The notes under the pieces are model-generated. The model had not been told where the DNA came from. It made no database searches and worked only from the letters and a program-made list of their open reading frames with translations. Source: Edaphochlamys debaryana (taxonomy: Eukaryota; Chlorophyta; Chlorophyceae; Chlamydomonadales). Taken from it: 64,000 nucleotides of DNA. Within the stretch, counting starts at the first letter, position 1, and every line of letters starts with the position of its first letter. Position numbers and translations under genes: made by a program. Location: positions 1,550,001 to 1,614,000 of the forward strand of contig JAEHOE010000002.1 of the NCBI GenBank assembly GCA_016858145.1. The letters run 5' to 3'. This document shows, piece after piece, positions 33,401 to 42,535 of this stretch.

Positions 33401-34929
33401 GTGCTGCAGAGGGCGCACGCAGCAGGGCTCAGCACGCCCCAGACCTACCTCACGTGGGCCGAGTGGGCGGAGCGCGTGCGGCAACCCAAGGCAAGACCTG
33501 CGGCTGCGTGATGCTCACACCGGCTTGCCCAGCAACAGTCGCCACGCACGTCCTGAACTCACTCGCGACATCGCCCCAAGCTGGACTGCACCGCCCCCAC
33601 CTTGCCTTGCGCCGGTGTGGTCTCCGCCGCACTCCGCTGGCATACCCCCGCGCTCCCGACTGGCCCCCCTCAGCTTGCTCAAACCCTTCGTGCGTTTTTA
33701 CCCACGCACTCCGCCCCTCCCCCCGTCCCCCCTGTAGATGGCGCTCAAGGCCGCGCGCAGGGGCTGCGAGCGCTTCCCGGCTGACGTGGCGCTGTGGCGG
33801 CAGCGGCTCACGCTCGAGCAGGCGCACGCGGGGGCCGGCGCGGGCGGCTCCCAGCTGCTCGAGGTCTTCACCCAGGCGCTGGCGGCCACCCAGCCGGAGC
33901 AGGTGCGTGCCGGGGAACTTGGCACCTGGCTGGAGTGGTTGTATGGCTCCGGGCTTCGTGCGTGGTCCCCGGGGTCGCCCTTCCTCACTTGTTACTGTCT
34001 TTCCTTCTTCTGCCGCTCCCTCGTGCTCCACCGCAGGCGGTGGAGGTGTGGGGCATGGCCGTGGAAGCCGTCCCCGCCTCCAGCCCCGAGTTCCGGCGGC
34101 TGGGGGAGCTGCTGGCGGGGGCGTGCGCGCGGGTGGCGCGGGGCGCTCCCTCGGGGGGGCTGGGGCAGGTGGCGGCGGCCCTGGTGGACAAGGCCAGGTG
34201 GGGACGGGAAGGGGGGGGGGAAAGAGGGCGGGGGGAGGGAGGAGGGAGGGAGAGAGGAGAGGGCGGCGACGGGGGGAAGGGACAGAGGGGAAGAGCTGGA
34301 GGTGCTGGGGTCTGGGGCGGGTGGGGTGGGGTCTTGGCAAGGCAGACCCTTGAGCTGAGCTGAGAGGAGGGCGGGGCAGTCGAGTGGTAAGTGTGGCGTG
34401 TGGGCCATGGCGGCGAAGGCGGAGAAGGCGGGGCAACGTAGAGACGAGTCGGAATGCAGCCCTCACATGAGAACCGCGCCCTCCTGACCCCTCCGCTCCT
34501 CGACCGCATGGCAACCCCTTCCGCGCGTCACGCAGGTCCGCTCTGGGTGTGGAGGCCGCTCGGCAGCTGTACGGCCAGCTCCTGTCCGTACCGGGCCCGG
34601 GCGGGGACCTGTACCGCTGCGCCATCCGGATCGAGCAGGACGCCCTGGAGTCCTCCTCGGCCTCCGGATCCGGATCTGGATCTGGATCTGCCGCAGCCAG
34701 CAAGCAGGCGCTCCAGGCGGGGCGCAAGCGCGTGACGGAGCTGTACGAAGCTGCGGTCAAGGCGCATGGATCCAGCGAGGTGGATCTGTGGGTGTCGTAC
34801 GCGCAGTGGCTGCTGGCGTGCGGCAAGGGGCCGGGGCAGGTGTACTGGAGGGCCACCAAGGAGCTGGCGGACCCGGATGTGTTTGTGGCGGCGTACCGGG
34901 CGGCGCTGGGGGAGGCGGCGCCACAGTAG
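30401..34929 (+). CDS. UTP6: U3 snoRNA-associated protein 6 (SSU processome), 706 aa
   Basis: Exons: 30401-30567, 30691-30764, 31126-31292, 31549-31613, 31731-31818, 32182-32269, 32546-32778, 32972-33490, 33738-33902, 34037-34197, 34536-34929 (TAG). The N-terminus MADTVQYLMEQMIPELEDME followed by RAEIKKIVQKRQNFEYLLKR is the U3_assoc_6 domain; later exons carry HAT helical repeats (WIEAAKWEFDENGD; LWVSYAQWLLACGKG). UTP6 is part of the UTP-B complex that binds nascent 18S pre-rRNA in the nucleolus. Two introns use GC donors: after exon 3 (AAG|GCGCGT, 31293) and after exon 8 (AAG|GCAAGA, 33491); no nearby GT donor keeps the conserved frame. The length exceeds the usual roughly 600 aa because of Ala/Glu/Gly-rich inserts in exon 8. 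Exon 6 may have a second in-frame donor (see repeat at 32244-32388). Confidence 0.93.
32244..32388 (+). repeat. duplicated exon-6 end with splice donor in UTP6
   Basis: An identical 34-bp segment occurs at 32244-32277 and 32355-32388. It covers the last codons of exon 6 (LDDLAAQ) and the donor GTGAGG. The offset is 111 bp, and the bases between the two donors contain no in-frame stop, so using the second donor would insert 37 Gly/Arg-rich residues. Confidence 0.85.
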
Positions 34930-35183
34930 CGGGGAGAAGGGAGGCGCGGGAGGCGGCCGGCAGCAGGGAGGGGGCGGTGGGGAAGGCCAGGGTGTTTGGG
35001 GCGTGGGCATGGTAAGGCGGCTGCCTTGCGCGGAAAGATGACGACGGCCAGGTGGGGGGGGGGGGACGGGCGGTCGCAGCAATGTTTCACCGGTAAGCGG
35101 AATGCGAGTAGGGCTTTCGGGCCCAGACATGCCAGGAGCGGCGCTCCTCATCGCGGGAGGTGTTCATGGGCTCACACCGCCCC

Positions 35184-35188
35184 TGTAA
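35184..35188 (+). terminator. candidate polyadenylation signal of UTP6
   Basis: TGTAA 255 bases after the UTP6 stop codon. Confidence 0.55.
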
Positions 35189-35317
35189 GTCCACGCCGAG
35201 TCCAGTGCAACCTACTTGCCGTGTTCTTGCTGCCAACACAGCTCGCGGTGGGGGCGTGGGCACGGTGGGCAACTGCCACGGGAAACGACACAGACTTCTG
35301 AGATAGATCAGGTGTCG

Positions 35318-35322
35318 TTACA
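35318..35322 (-). terminator. candidate polyadenylation signal of the unknown 264-aa gene
   Basis: Minus-strand TGTAA, about 730 bases after the stop at 36049. The 3' UTR would then cover the hairpin cluster at 35746-35882. Confidence 0.35.
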
Positions 35323-35745
35323 GCCTTTCTGCCATCCACTTTCCGCCATCGACCCGTGCTTTCACTGCTACCCACCGGTCCCGGAGGGCATAGTCAGTCT
35401 GTCCACCCAGCTCGGGGCCCCCAAGCCCTGCACCCCCGCGGCTCCGCCCTGCGCTGCCCACATGAGCCCACATGGGCTCACAAATCTAAACCCCCGAAGG
35501 CAGCTTGATTAATATACTAGCAAGCGCTGTCCACGCTTTATCAACGCATGCTTATGTACAGCTATACACGTGTTACCTTTCCACTTGCTTACGGTTTCCT
35601 CGTTTCCTAACACTTGTTACCGCACGTGCCATCGCTGCACTTTTCTTTAAAGTTTGAACCCACCCTCACGGCCTGAACGGCCTGAACTGCATACAACACA
35701 AGTAATTGAGACAAGAGTAGGTGGCTGCCTCGCGCGGCAGGAAAA

Positions 35746-35882
35746 GGGCTGAGCCCCTCCTGGGACCAACCAGTGGTGCCACCATCCAACCACCTGGGGT
35801 CACCAGCCATCCGGAGTAAGCGCACTGATCCAGGGGGGCTTCGCCCCCCCGAAGCTGGCGCTTCGCGCCGGGGGCTCAGCCC
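35746..35882. repeat. inverted repeat enclosing two TTC-loop hairpins
   Basis: Outer arms GGGCTGAGCCCC (35746-35757) and GGGGCTCAGCCC (35871-35882) are perfect reverse complements. Inside lie hairpins at 35833-35849 (7-bp stem, TTC loop) and 35857-35869 (5-bp stem, TTC loop). Dense GGGC-TTC-GCCC palindromes are typical of volvocine organelle spacers and small mobile repeats; which applies here is unknown. The rest of 35190-36048 shows no gene. Confidence 0.6.
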
Positions 35883-36048
35883 AAAAAATGAGACATTCCT
35901 CCGTGCTCTGCATCCCAGCACCCGTACGGGTAATGAATGGTCTTGCTTCATCCGCCGCAGGCTTGTTGGGGCGGTAAAGCCCACCGCCGGTCCTTAGCAA
36001 GCGCTAGCAAGGACCCGAGGCCGCTGCGCTGTGTGGTGGACACATGTG

Positions 36049-37073
36049 TCAACGCACGCGCCGCTGGGAGCGGCCCCTGCCACTGAGGGCCAAGCGCCCA
36101 AAGCCCGCCACCGCCACCGCCGCCGCGGCCGCCACCGCCACGGCGCCACCGCTTTTCCACAGAGGCCCTGGCCAGGACTTCGGGCCGCTGAGCTGCGGGC
36201 TGTCGGGGACGCAGCTCTCGGAGCTGGGCAGCAGCGGCGTTGGGCTCTGGATGACGGTGGGGCTCCACAGCTCAATGTTGCCCACGTCGAGGCAAATGTC
36301 GGCCTTGACGAGGTAGACGTAGGCGGGCGTCTTGGCGGACACCGTGATCGTGTCCTCCGTCTCGCCGTACTCGTGCTCGGTGGAGAAGACGGCGACCCTG
36401 CCCCTCAGGGTTGTCTCTGCGTTCAGCGCCGCCTGCTGCGTTGCCGCAGCCTTGATGATGTTGCTGTACTCGTTGATCGTCTCACGGCGCATGTCGCTCT
36501 TGAAGCCGTGCTTCACCTGTCGAATGGGGGTTGATCAAACGGCCGAAGGGTGCGTGTGTCACGGACGGAGACGGGCGGGCGAGCAAAATGCAGGGGTGAG
36601 TAAATCGACGTGCATGAGGCTGTATACAGGCCCTCCTGGCGCCACGCACGCACGCCAGCCCGCCAGGCTCACCTTGAACGTTCGGGACACGTCAGAGCCG
36701 CCCTTGAAAACGCACAGCTCGTGCAGTTTGACTTCTGCCCTCACCACCTCGGCTGGTGGAGGGGCGTACTCGCGAACTTGCCCGTTGCAGATGAAGATGG
36801 CGGGGGTGGACTCGAGCGGATGCTTGATTCTGCGACCGACAAGGGACCGCCAGCTTGCCCAAAGGTCACCATGAGGCTCACTTCGACCCCTTAGCGAGCT
36901 TACTTGACCCACAGACCCCAGAAGTCTGCAGCTGCCTCCACTTGCGTTCGGGCGCCGGGCGGCACTGTGTACTCGCTTTTGTGAATCCAGTGTACGCGGT
37001 CTACCTGGTTGAACGTCTGGACGACGATGGGCGAGTGGGACTTGTTTACGAGTGTGCCATTCGCGTTTCCCAT
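36049..37073 (-). CDS. unknown 264-aa protein with an N-myristoylation-like start
   Basis: Family not recognised. Exons 37073-36904, 36829-36673 and 36516-36049 join in frame and end at TGA. The start MGNANGTLVNKS was chosen because it lies just upstream of conserved-looking sequence and fits the MGxxx(S/T) N-myristoylation pattern, which suggests membrane attachment. The first exon reads SPIVVQTFNQVDRVHWIHK then YTVPPGARTQVEAAADFWGL, which looks like a small beta-rich domain. The middle (VKHGFKSDMRRETINEYSNI) is polar, followed by a Thr/Val/Tyr-rich segment (YGETEDTITVSAKTPAYVYL) that again looks like beta structure. The C-terminal 70 residues are low complexity (Pro/Ser, then AVAVAAAAAVAVAGFG) and could be misannotated intron or UTR. 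No signal peptide is visible. It lies downstream of PIG-T on the same strand, 712 bp away. Confidence 0.65.
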
Positions 37074-37785
37074 GTCGCGGAACGTAACACGAGCAGCGAG
37101 GATGCTTGCGTCAGAAGTAACGGAGCGTCAGAAGTAAGCGCTGCGCCGTATGCAGACAGAACAGGGTACACGGTAAGAGCCGGGTACAGGTAATGGCTTG
37201 GGGTACGAGGGTGCGTGGGATACCGTATCTGTGGGATAACCCCGGCCGCACCCCGGCAGCGGGCGCGCTGCCCGGTTTCACCAATTAGACTTAAGCGAGC
37301 TTGACTTTTACTGGCGCTACATCCACGCGACATCAAGGCGTCCGCTACCAAGTACCAACCCTCCAACCGTCACCAAGTGCCCGCGGTGCCCGTGCCCGTG
37401 ACGGACGCAGTCCGCTCTGTCGGGAACCCCGCATCTGCCGACATCTGCATCGTTATTCCGGGCCATTGCCTGAGCAATGGCGGGGCTTCCCGTCTTCCCA
37501 CTGCGGTCTGAATCTTTATCAGATGTCCCCAAACAACTGACAAGAACCACATCGGCTGAACCGGCCGGCTTTTCGGCTTCACACGAGCAGCACACTTACC
37601 CTCTCAGCTGCTAAGAATGCCGGCATGGCTCCGACTAGCACGGATGGATGATCCGGCATGCCGCGGCAAGGTGCTAGCATGGGCCATCGCCCCCCCCCCC
37701 ACACAGTCTGCCCACCCGCGACAAACGCCTTGCCAGCACGGCCCAGCAATGCGCTTGCCTTTTGCCCCATGCCCTCTCCTCCTTG

Positions 37786-40700
37786 CTAGCACGGCCCGGA
37801 CGGACACGCCGGCGCCTGGGGCGCCCTGAGCCTGGCCGCGAGCGCCTCCAGCCCCGCCGCCAGCCACTCCCTCACCTCCACGTCGGGGTGGGTGGGCAGC
37901 GCCAGGCCCGCGCCCCGCGCCCAGCCCTCCACCTGCGCCCTGAGGTCGTGGTCCAGGTGGAGGGCCAGGCCCCCGAACACCACCACCAGCACGATGAGTT
38001 GCAGGAGCTTGAGGAGCACGGGCCGGCGGCGGCGCTTGGGGTCGGCTGCGTCGGAGGGCTTGCGGCCCAGGAGCATGTTGAGGCCGGCGCCTGTGGAAGG
38101 CAAGGGGGATGAGGGTGGAGGACCGTAAGGTAAGGAGGCGGTTGAGGGGATTGGCGAAGAGGGGCTGGGGGAGCGGGTTGGGTGCCCGTGATGTTTGAGG
38201 GCTGGGTGGATGGTTGATGTGGCATTGGGGCTGGGACGGTCAGTTCCCCAGCACCACGCCCGCAGCAACAGCAAGAGGCCAGGTGGTGTAGCACGCGCAG
38301 GATCCTATCCTACCGGGCTCTCCCGAAGGGAAGCGGCCAGACGAACTGCTGGAGGCGGCCAAACAGCGGCGCGGTCTGTACGGCACTAGGCTCACCGAAG
38401 TACACGGCGAGCAGGGTGGACGAGAGGCAGATGACGTTGTACGGCATGGAGAAGTCGGGCGCCGCCAGGGGCACCAGCAAGCCGGGGGTGTAGAGCTGCA
38501 GTCAACGGTGGGGGCAACAGGGAGGGATCGGCGTTAGCATTCATGTCAGGTAGGAGAGCACCGGCCGTCAGGGACGCAGAGTCCTGGTCACGGCGCGATA
38601 GCGTTGTTTGCAAATCAACAACAATGAAACGCTGACCCTGACCCTGACCTGAAGAACCTAGGTCCGGCTAGGCTCGGTGCTGGTTTGCCCCAACCCGTGG
38701 CCGCCCGTCAGTGGCCCCTCATGCCTGAGCACAAGCGGAGCCCCAGGCTCGCAGCGCGCGCCCTCCAGGTGATACAGGATGCAGGCTGTACAGTACGACA
38801 CGACCGGGCGGACAGCGCGCACCTGCTGCACGGCACCGCCAGCCAGATCCACCAGCAGCGGCGAGCTCATGACCCCGTCCGCGCCGCCGCCGCCGTTCGC
38901 AGCCGCCGCCGCCGAGCGCCACTGCACCTCCGGCGCCGCCAGCGGATCCATGTACGACACCACGGCGGCGGGCACGTCGAAGCCGCGGTGCGCGTCGGGC
39001 GGGTACTCGAAGGCGGTGAGGAAGGCCTTGGTGAAGGCCAACTGCAGTACGACAGATCGCACGTGCGGCGGCACGTGCAGGCAGACGTCCAGCACGCCCG
39101 GGGAGGCGCGTTGCGCGGCGGGGCGTATGGACTGAGCCACGAGGCGGCTGCGGAGAGGCTCGGGCTGCGGATTGGGGAAAACACACGAGAAATGCGGTAG
39201 AGCGCGAGGGATGATGGTGGGTCAGCTCAGTGGCGGGCATGCTTTGACTGCTGTCTGGCTTAAACCATGCGCTTTCGCTCCAAGCTGGGTGGGGCTTGAC
39301 CAGGGGGCGTGCATTCCGCAGCCCAGCCTCACCTTTCCGTCGTACTGTACGACCAGGCTGTGCAGCCAAGGCCGTACGTACCAGGGGAAGACCTGGTGCA
39401 TGCATACCACCTGGTCCAACCGTACCGCCTTGGCGCCGCCTTGCTTGGCGGCCTGCAGTACGGCACGTTCCGCCGCCCTCGCGTCCCGGGCGCCGCCCAC
39501 ACGGCTCTGGGGCGGCTCTTCATCTCCATCTAGGTCGGCCGCCGCCAGGCCCGCCGCCTTCAGTAATCTCAACCGCAGCGCGTCGGAGCGCCGCACCTCC
39601 AGCACCATGCCGCCGCGCAACAGCCCCGTGCCGGTTACGTAACGGTCAACCGTCACTTGGGCCGGACCCAGCGCCAAGGGCCCCAGGGCCGCCGCCGCCG
39701 CCTGTACGGCGCGCGCCGCCGCGCGCGCGGCGGCGGCGTCGGGCGCTGCCGCCGTCGCCGGCAGCTCGGGCTGCGGCGGGGCTCCCAGCGGCTCCAGGGG
39801 CGGAGGCGGCAGCGGGAGGTTGAGGCCGAAGCCCTTCAACTCCAACAGATCCAGCGTGTCGTACATCTGCAGCCGCGGCATGGCGCGCGACACGCCGATG
39901 GCGGGCGGCTCCACATGGCCCCTCCGCTCTGCCAGTGTCATGGGCACCACGCGTGCGCCCTTGGGCGCCGCGCCCCCCTTCCCTCCCCGTGCTCCCCCCG
40001 CACCCCCCGCCTCAGCGCCCACGCTCGCACTGGAGCAGTGCCCGTCCCCGTGCGCGGCGCCGTCGGGCGATGCGCAGCTCCCCGCCCCCAGCGCCGCCGC
40101 CCCGTCCGTTTCGTCCTCGCCGTGCGCGGCAAGAAACACCAGGCTGCGGGTGGCTGGGGGGCACAGGTGCTCCACGCTTGCCCCCATCGCCACCTCCAGG
40201 TGGAGCCGGGCCTGCGATGCTGGGGCCGTGGAGGCGGAGGGCCGCCGCACGCGCAGCACGAGGGTGGCGGTCTGCACCAGGCGCACGCCCGCGCGGCCCG
40301 AGCCGGCAGTGCCTCGCTCCAGGAGCAGACCCAGAGACACGTACTCTGCGGGGGTGTGTGTGGCGGGGGGGGGGGGTATTTTGCAGGATTGGAGGGGGGT
40401 CAGTGGCTGGAAGGGTGCAGTGGAGCAGACCCAGAGACACGTACTCTGCGGGGGACGGGAGGGTGTGCAAGGGGTGCAGGGGTTGGGAGGGGTTACAAGA
40501 GGTGTAGGGGATAGGTGCGTTCATGTGTTCAGAGGATGCAGGGGGTGGAGGGGTGTAGAGACTCGGTGGGCAAGGGAGCAGCGTTGAGAGACTGAAAGCC
40601 GGGGCGAAGACTGAAACCCGCACGCATGCACGCACCCGACCCGAACACCGTGGGGCGGTGCGCCAGCAGCGCCGCCAGCCCCGCCCGGTCCCGGCAGGGC

Positions 40701-42259
40701 AGCAGGCGCAGCCAGGGCGTGAGGTTCTCCGTGCAGAGCGCCTCGCGCGGGAGCAGGGCGTGCAGCCGCTGCCTGCGGGGGCGTGGGCGCGTGGTTGTGG
40801 TTGCACGGGGGGCGGCATGGGAATGGCCCGCGCTGCCGGCACCCCAGGGCAAAACCAGCCCTCGCTCAAGCTAACTGTAATGCTAAGACGCCCCAAGGCC
40901 CCAAGGCTCTAGGCCCCGGGCTCTCTACTCGCTCCGTGGCGCTGGAGCCACTGCTCAGCAAGAATCCCAAAGGAACCCAGACCGGAACCCACCCTTCCCC
41001 CTCGGCCTTCGCGTGTGCGCCCGGCAGCAGGTCCTGGAGCCTCAGCCGGCCCCGCGCCACCCCCGCCGGCTGCGTGAGCTGCCCCAGGGAGGCGCAGGAG
41101 AGGCCCGACAGCGCAGCCACTAGGGCCGACCAGTTGCCATGCCGGGCCGCCTCGTCAAGGCCCGGAAGGAACGTGGCGTCTAGGGCCTGCGAGGAAGAGA
41201 TGAAGGCATTGATCATGTGATGTTGGGGAAGGCGTGGGGGCAGTGGTGGCGGATGGCAGCCCAGGCCGGAGTGACGGCAGCAGAGGAAGTGGGGCGGATT
41301 GGCGGTTAAAGTGGAAGGGAGGAAGGGTCGGGACTCACCGCTCCGACGGGCTTGGCGGGGACCAGGGGCGCGCCCCACTCGTCATACCGCTGCGGAGTGG
41401 GGCACCGTGCGAGGGGCGGGTGAGTGGCAAGACCGCTCAATCTGCCCCAAAGCCAGCGCATTCGCCTAGGCCCCTGAGCCAGCCCATTCGTCTTTACGCA
41501 CTGCACTGCCAAGCACGCCTTCACTACCTTGACCCCCCGGTACACCTAACCCCCCTTTGCAGAGGGCTAGGTGTATCCCTGGCGCGAACCCTCCCGGCCT
41601 GCTCAATGTGCCTACCCATCTCCCGCTCGTCAGCTGCAGTTCGACGCTGCTTATGGGCAGGGTGGTTGCCAGGTGCTGCAGGGCGTGCGGGAAGCTGGTG
41701 TGCAGGCGGGAGGCTGTGGAGCCCTGGTCAAACCTCAGGTGCACCTAGGGGCGTGGGAATGGGGGGTGAACGGTAAAGTGCGGCCCCAGGCATCAAGCCA
41801 AGCGCAGAGGCAGTAGTCGGGTAATGGGGATGGAATTTAGGGAGCACAGTGGTGATTAACGGGCTGGAGGGGGCCGGTAACTAGCTAAGAGACTGTCGGG
41901 AGAGGGCTCGCGGGGGAGGCGCAGCTGGGGCGAAGGTAGGGTTGCGTGTTGGGTGCGCGTTCCGGGGCCAGGATCATCCTCACCATGAGGTGCTCTGGGC
42001 CCACCCAGGCCACCAGTGCCTCCTCCGAGAAGACATCCTGTGGGGAGGAGACGGGGCGCACGCTGGACAAGGGAGGGAGCCGGTCTGGCTGCGGGCCAGG
42101 GCTGCCGGCACACGAGTCGGCGGCAGGTCACGCGAAGCGGAGTGCGTGTGGACCCGCAAGTCAGTGGAGTCAGGCCCCACGCGATCTCGCCTGTGCAGAA
42201 CAGCTCGCCAAGCAGCCCGCGATAAGGCCGGCGAGCAGCGCTAGCGTCCAGCGGTCCAT
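37786..42259 (-). CDS. PIGT: GPI transamidase component PIG-T, 797 aa
   Basis: Ten exons: 42259-42191, 42037-41984, 41744-41616, 41389-41339, 41186-40993, 40772-40636, 40345-39333, 39164-38823, 38495-38396, 38090-37786 (TAG). A signal peptide ([17 protein letters not shown]) precedes the lumenal domain. Family signatures are [32 protein letters not shown] and [13 protein letters not shown], then one C-terminal membrane helix (about 721-742, [19 protein letters not shown]) after an RRRR stop-transfer run. PIG-T (Gpi16) is the lumenal ER subunit of the complex that attaches GPI anchors. Intron 1 (42190-42038) must use a GC donor (CAG|GCGAGA) to keep frame. The protein is longer than human PIG-T (about 580 aa) because exon 7 carries Ala/Gly/Pro-rich inserts. 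The tail after the helix is also unusually long (about 55 residues). No TGTAA was seen downstream. Confidence 0.93.
40322..40454 (-). repeat. duplicated exon-7 start with splice acceptor in PIG-T
   Basis: A 33-bp segment is identical at 40322-40354 (true exon 7 start, acceptor at 40346) and 40422-40454 (inside intron 6), exactly 100 bp apart. It holds the CCCCGCAG acceptor and the first codons (EYVSLGLL). Use of the upstream copy would shift the frame, because 100 is not a multiple of 3. Confidence 0.85.
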
Positions 42260-42267
42260 GTGTGCAT
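42241..42267 (-). other. uORF overlapping the PIG-T start codon
   Basis: An ATG at 42267-42265 opens an 8-codon frame ([11 protein letters not shown] at 42243-42241) that overlaps the main ATG at 42259 in another frame. If it is in the mRNA it could lower PIG-T translation. The transcription start is unknown. Confidence 0.5.
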
Positions 42268-42535
42268 GTCCGATACCGCGCCACACCTAATATCAGGCAA
42301 GTCTAGCTGTCATGCCGTTATTTCTTCTGTGTTTATGTTCGTGTGAGCATGAAGGCTTGTGTGTCTCGGCGAGTCGGCGTGAGGGAGCGCCAATCCCGCG
42401 TGGCGCGCATTGCGGTCGCCAAAAAGCAGCCACCGTGGCTTCACAGCACCCCACACAATACTTTGCAGCAAGAGCCCGGTACGTTTGCACCCAATGGCTT
42501 TCAAGATGCAACTGTAGGGCCCTGGGCCCGGAAGG
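42260..42535. promoter_or_regulatory. bidirectional spacer between PIG-T and the ICE2-like gene
   Basis: Only 276 bp separate the two start codons. It is locally T-rich (GTTATTTCTTCTGTGTTTATG). It must hold both promoters and 5' UTRs. Confidence 0.45.

Noticed and set aside
33450..35090. 546-codon open frame on the minus strand across the UTP6 3' half
   Set aside because: It is antisense to well-supported UTP6 exons, is Pro/Arg/Ser-rich without motifs, and crosses UTP6 introns without change of character: a GC-rich shadow frame.
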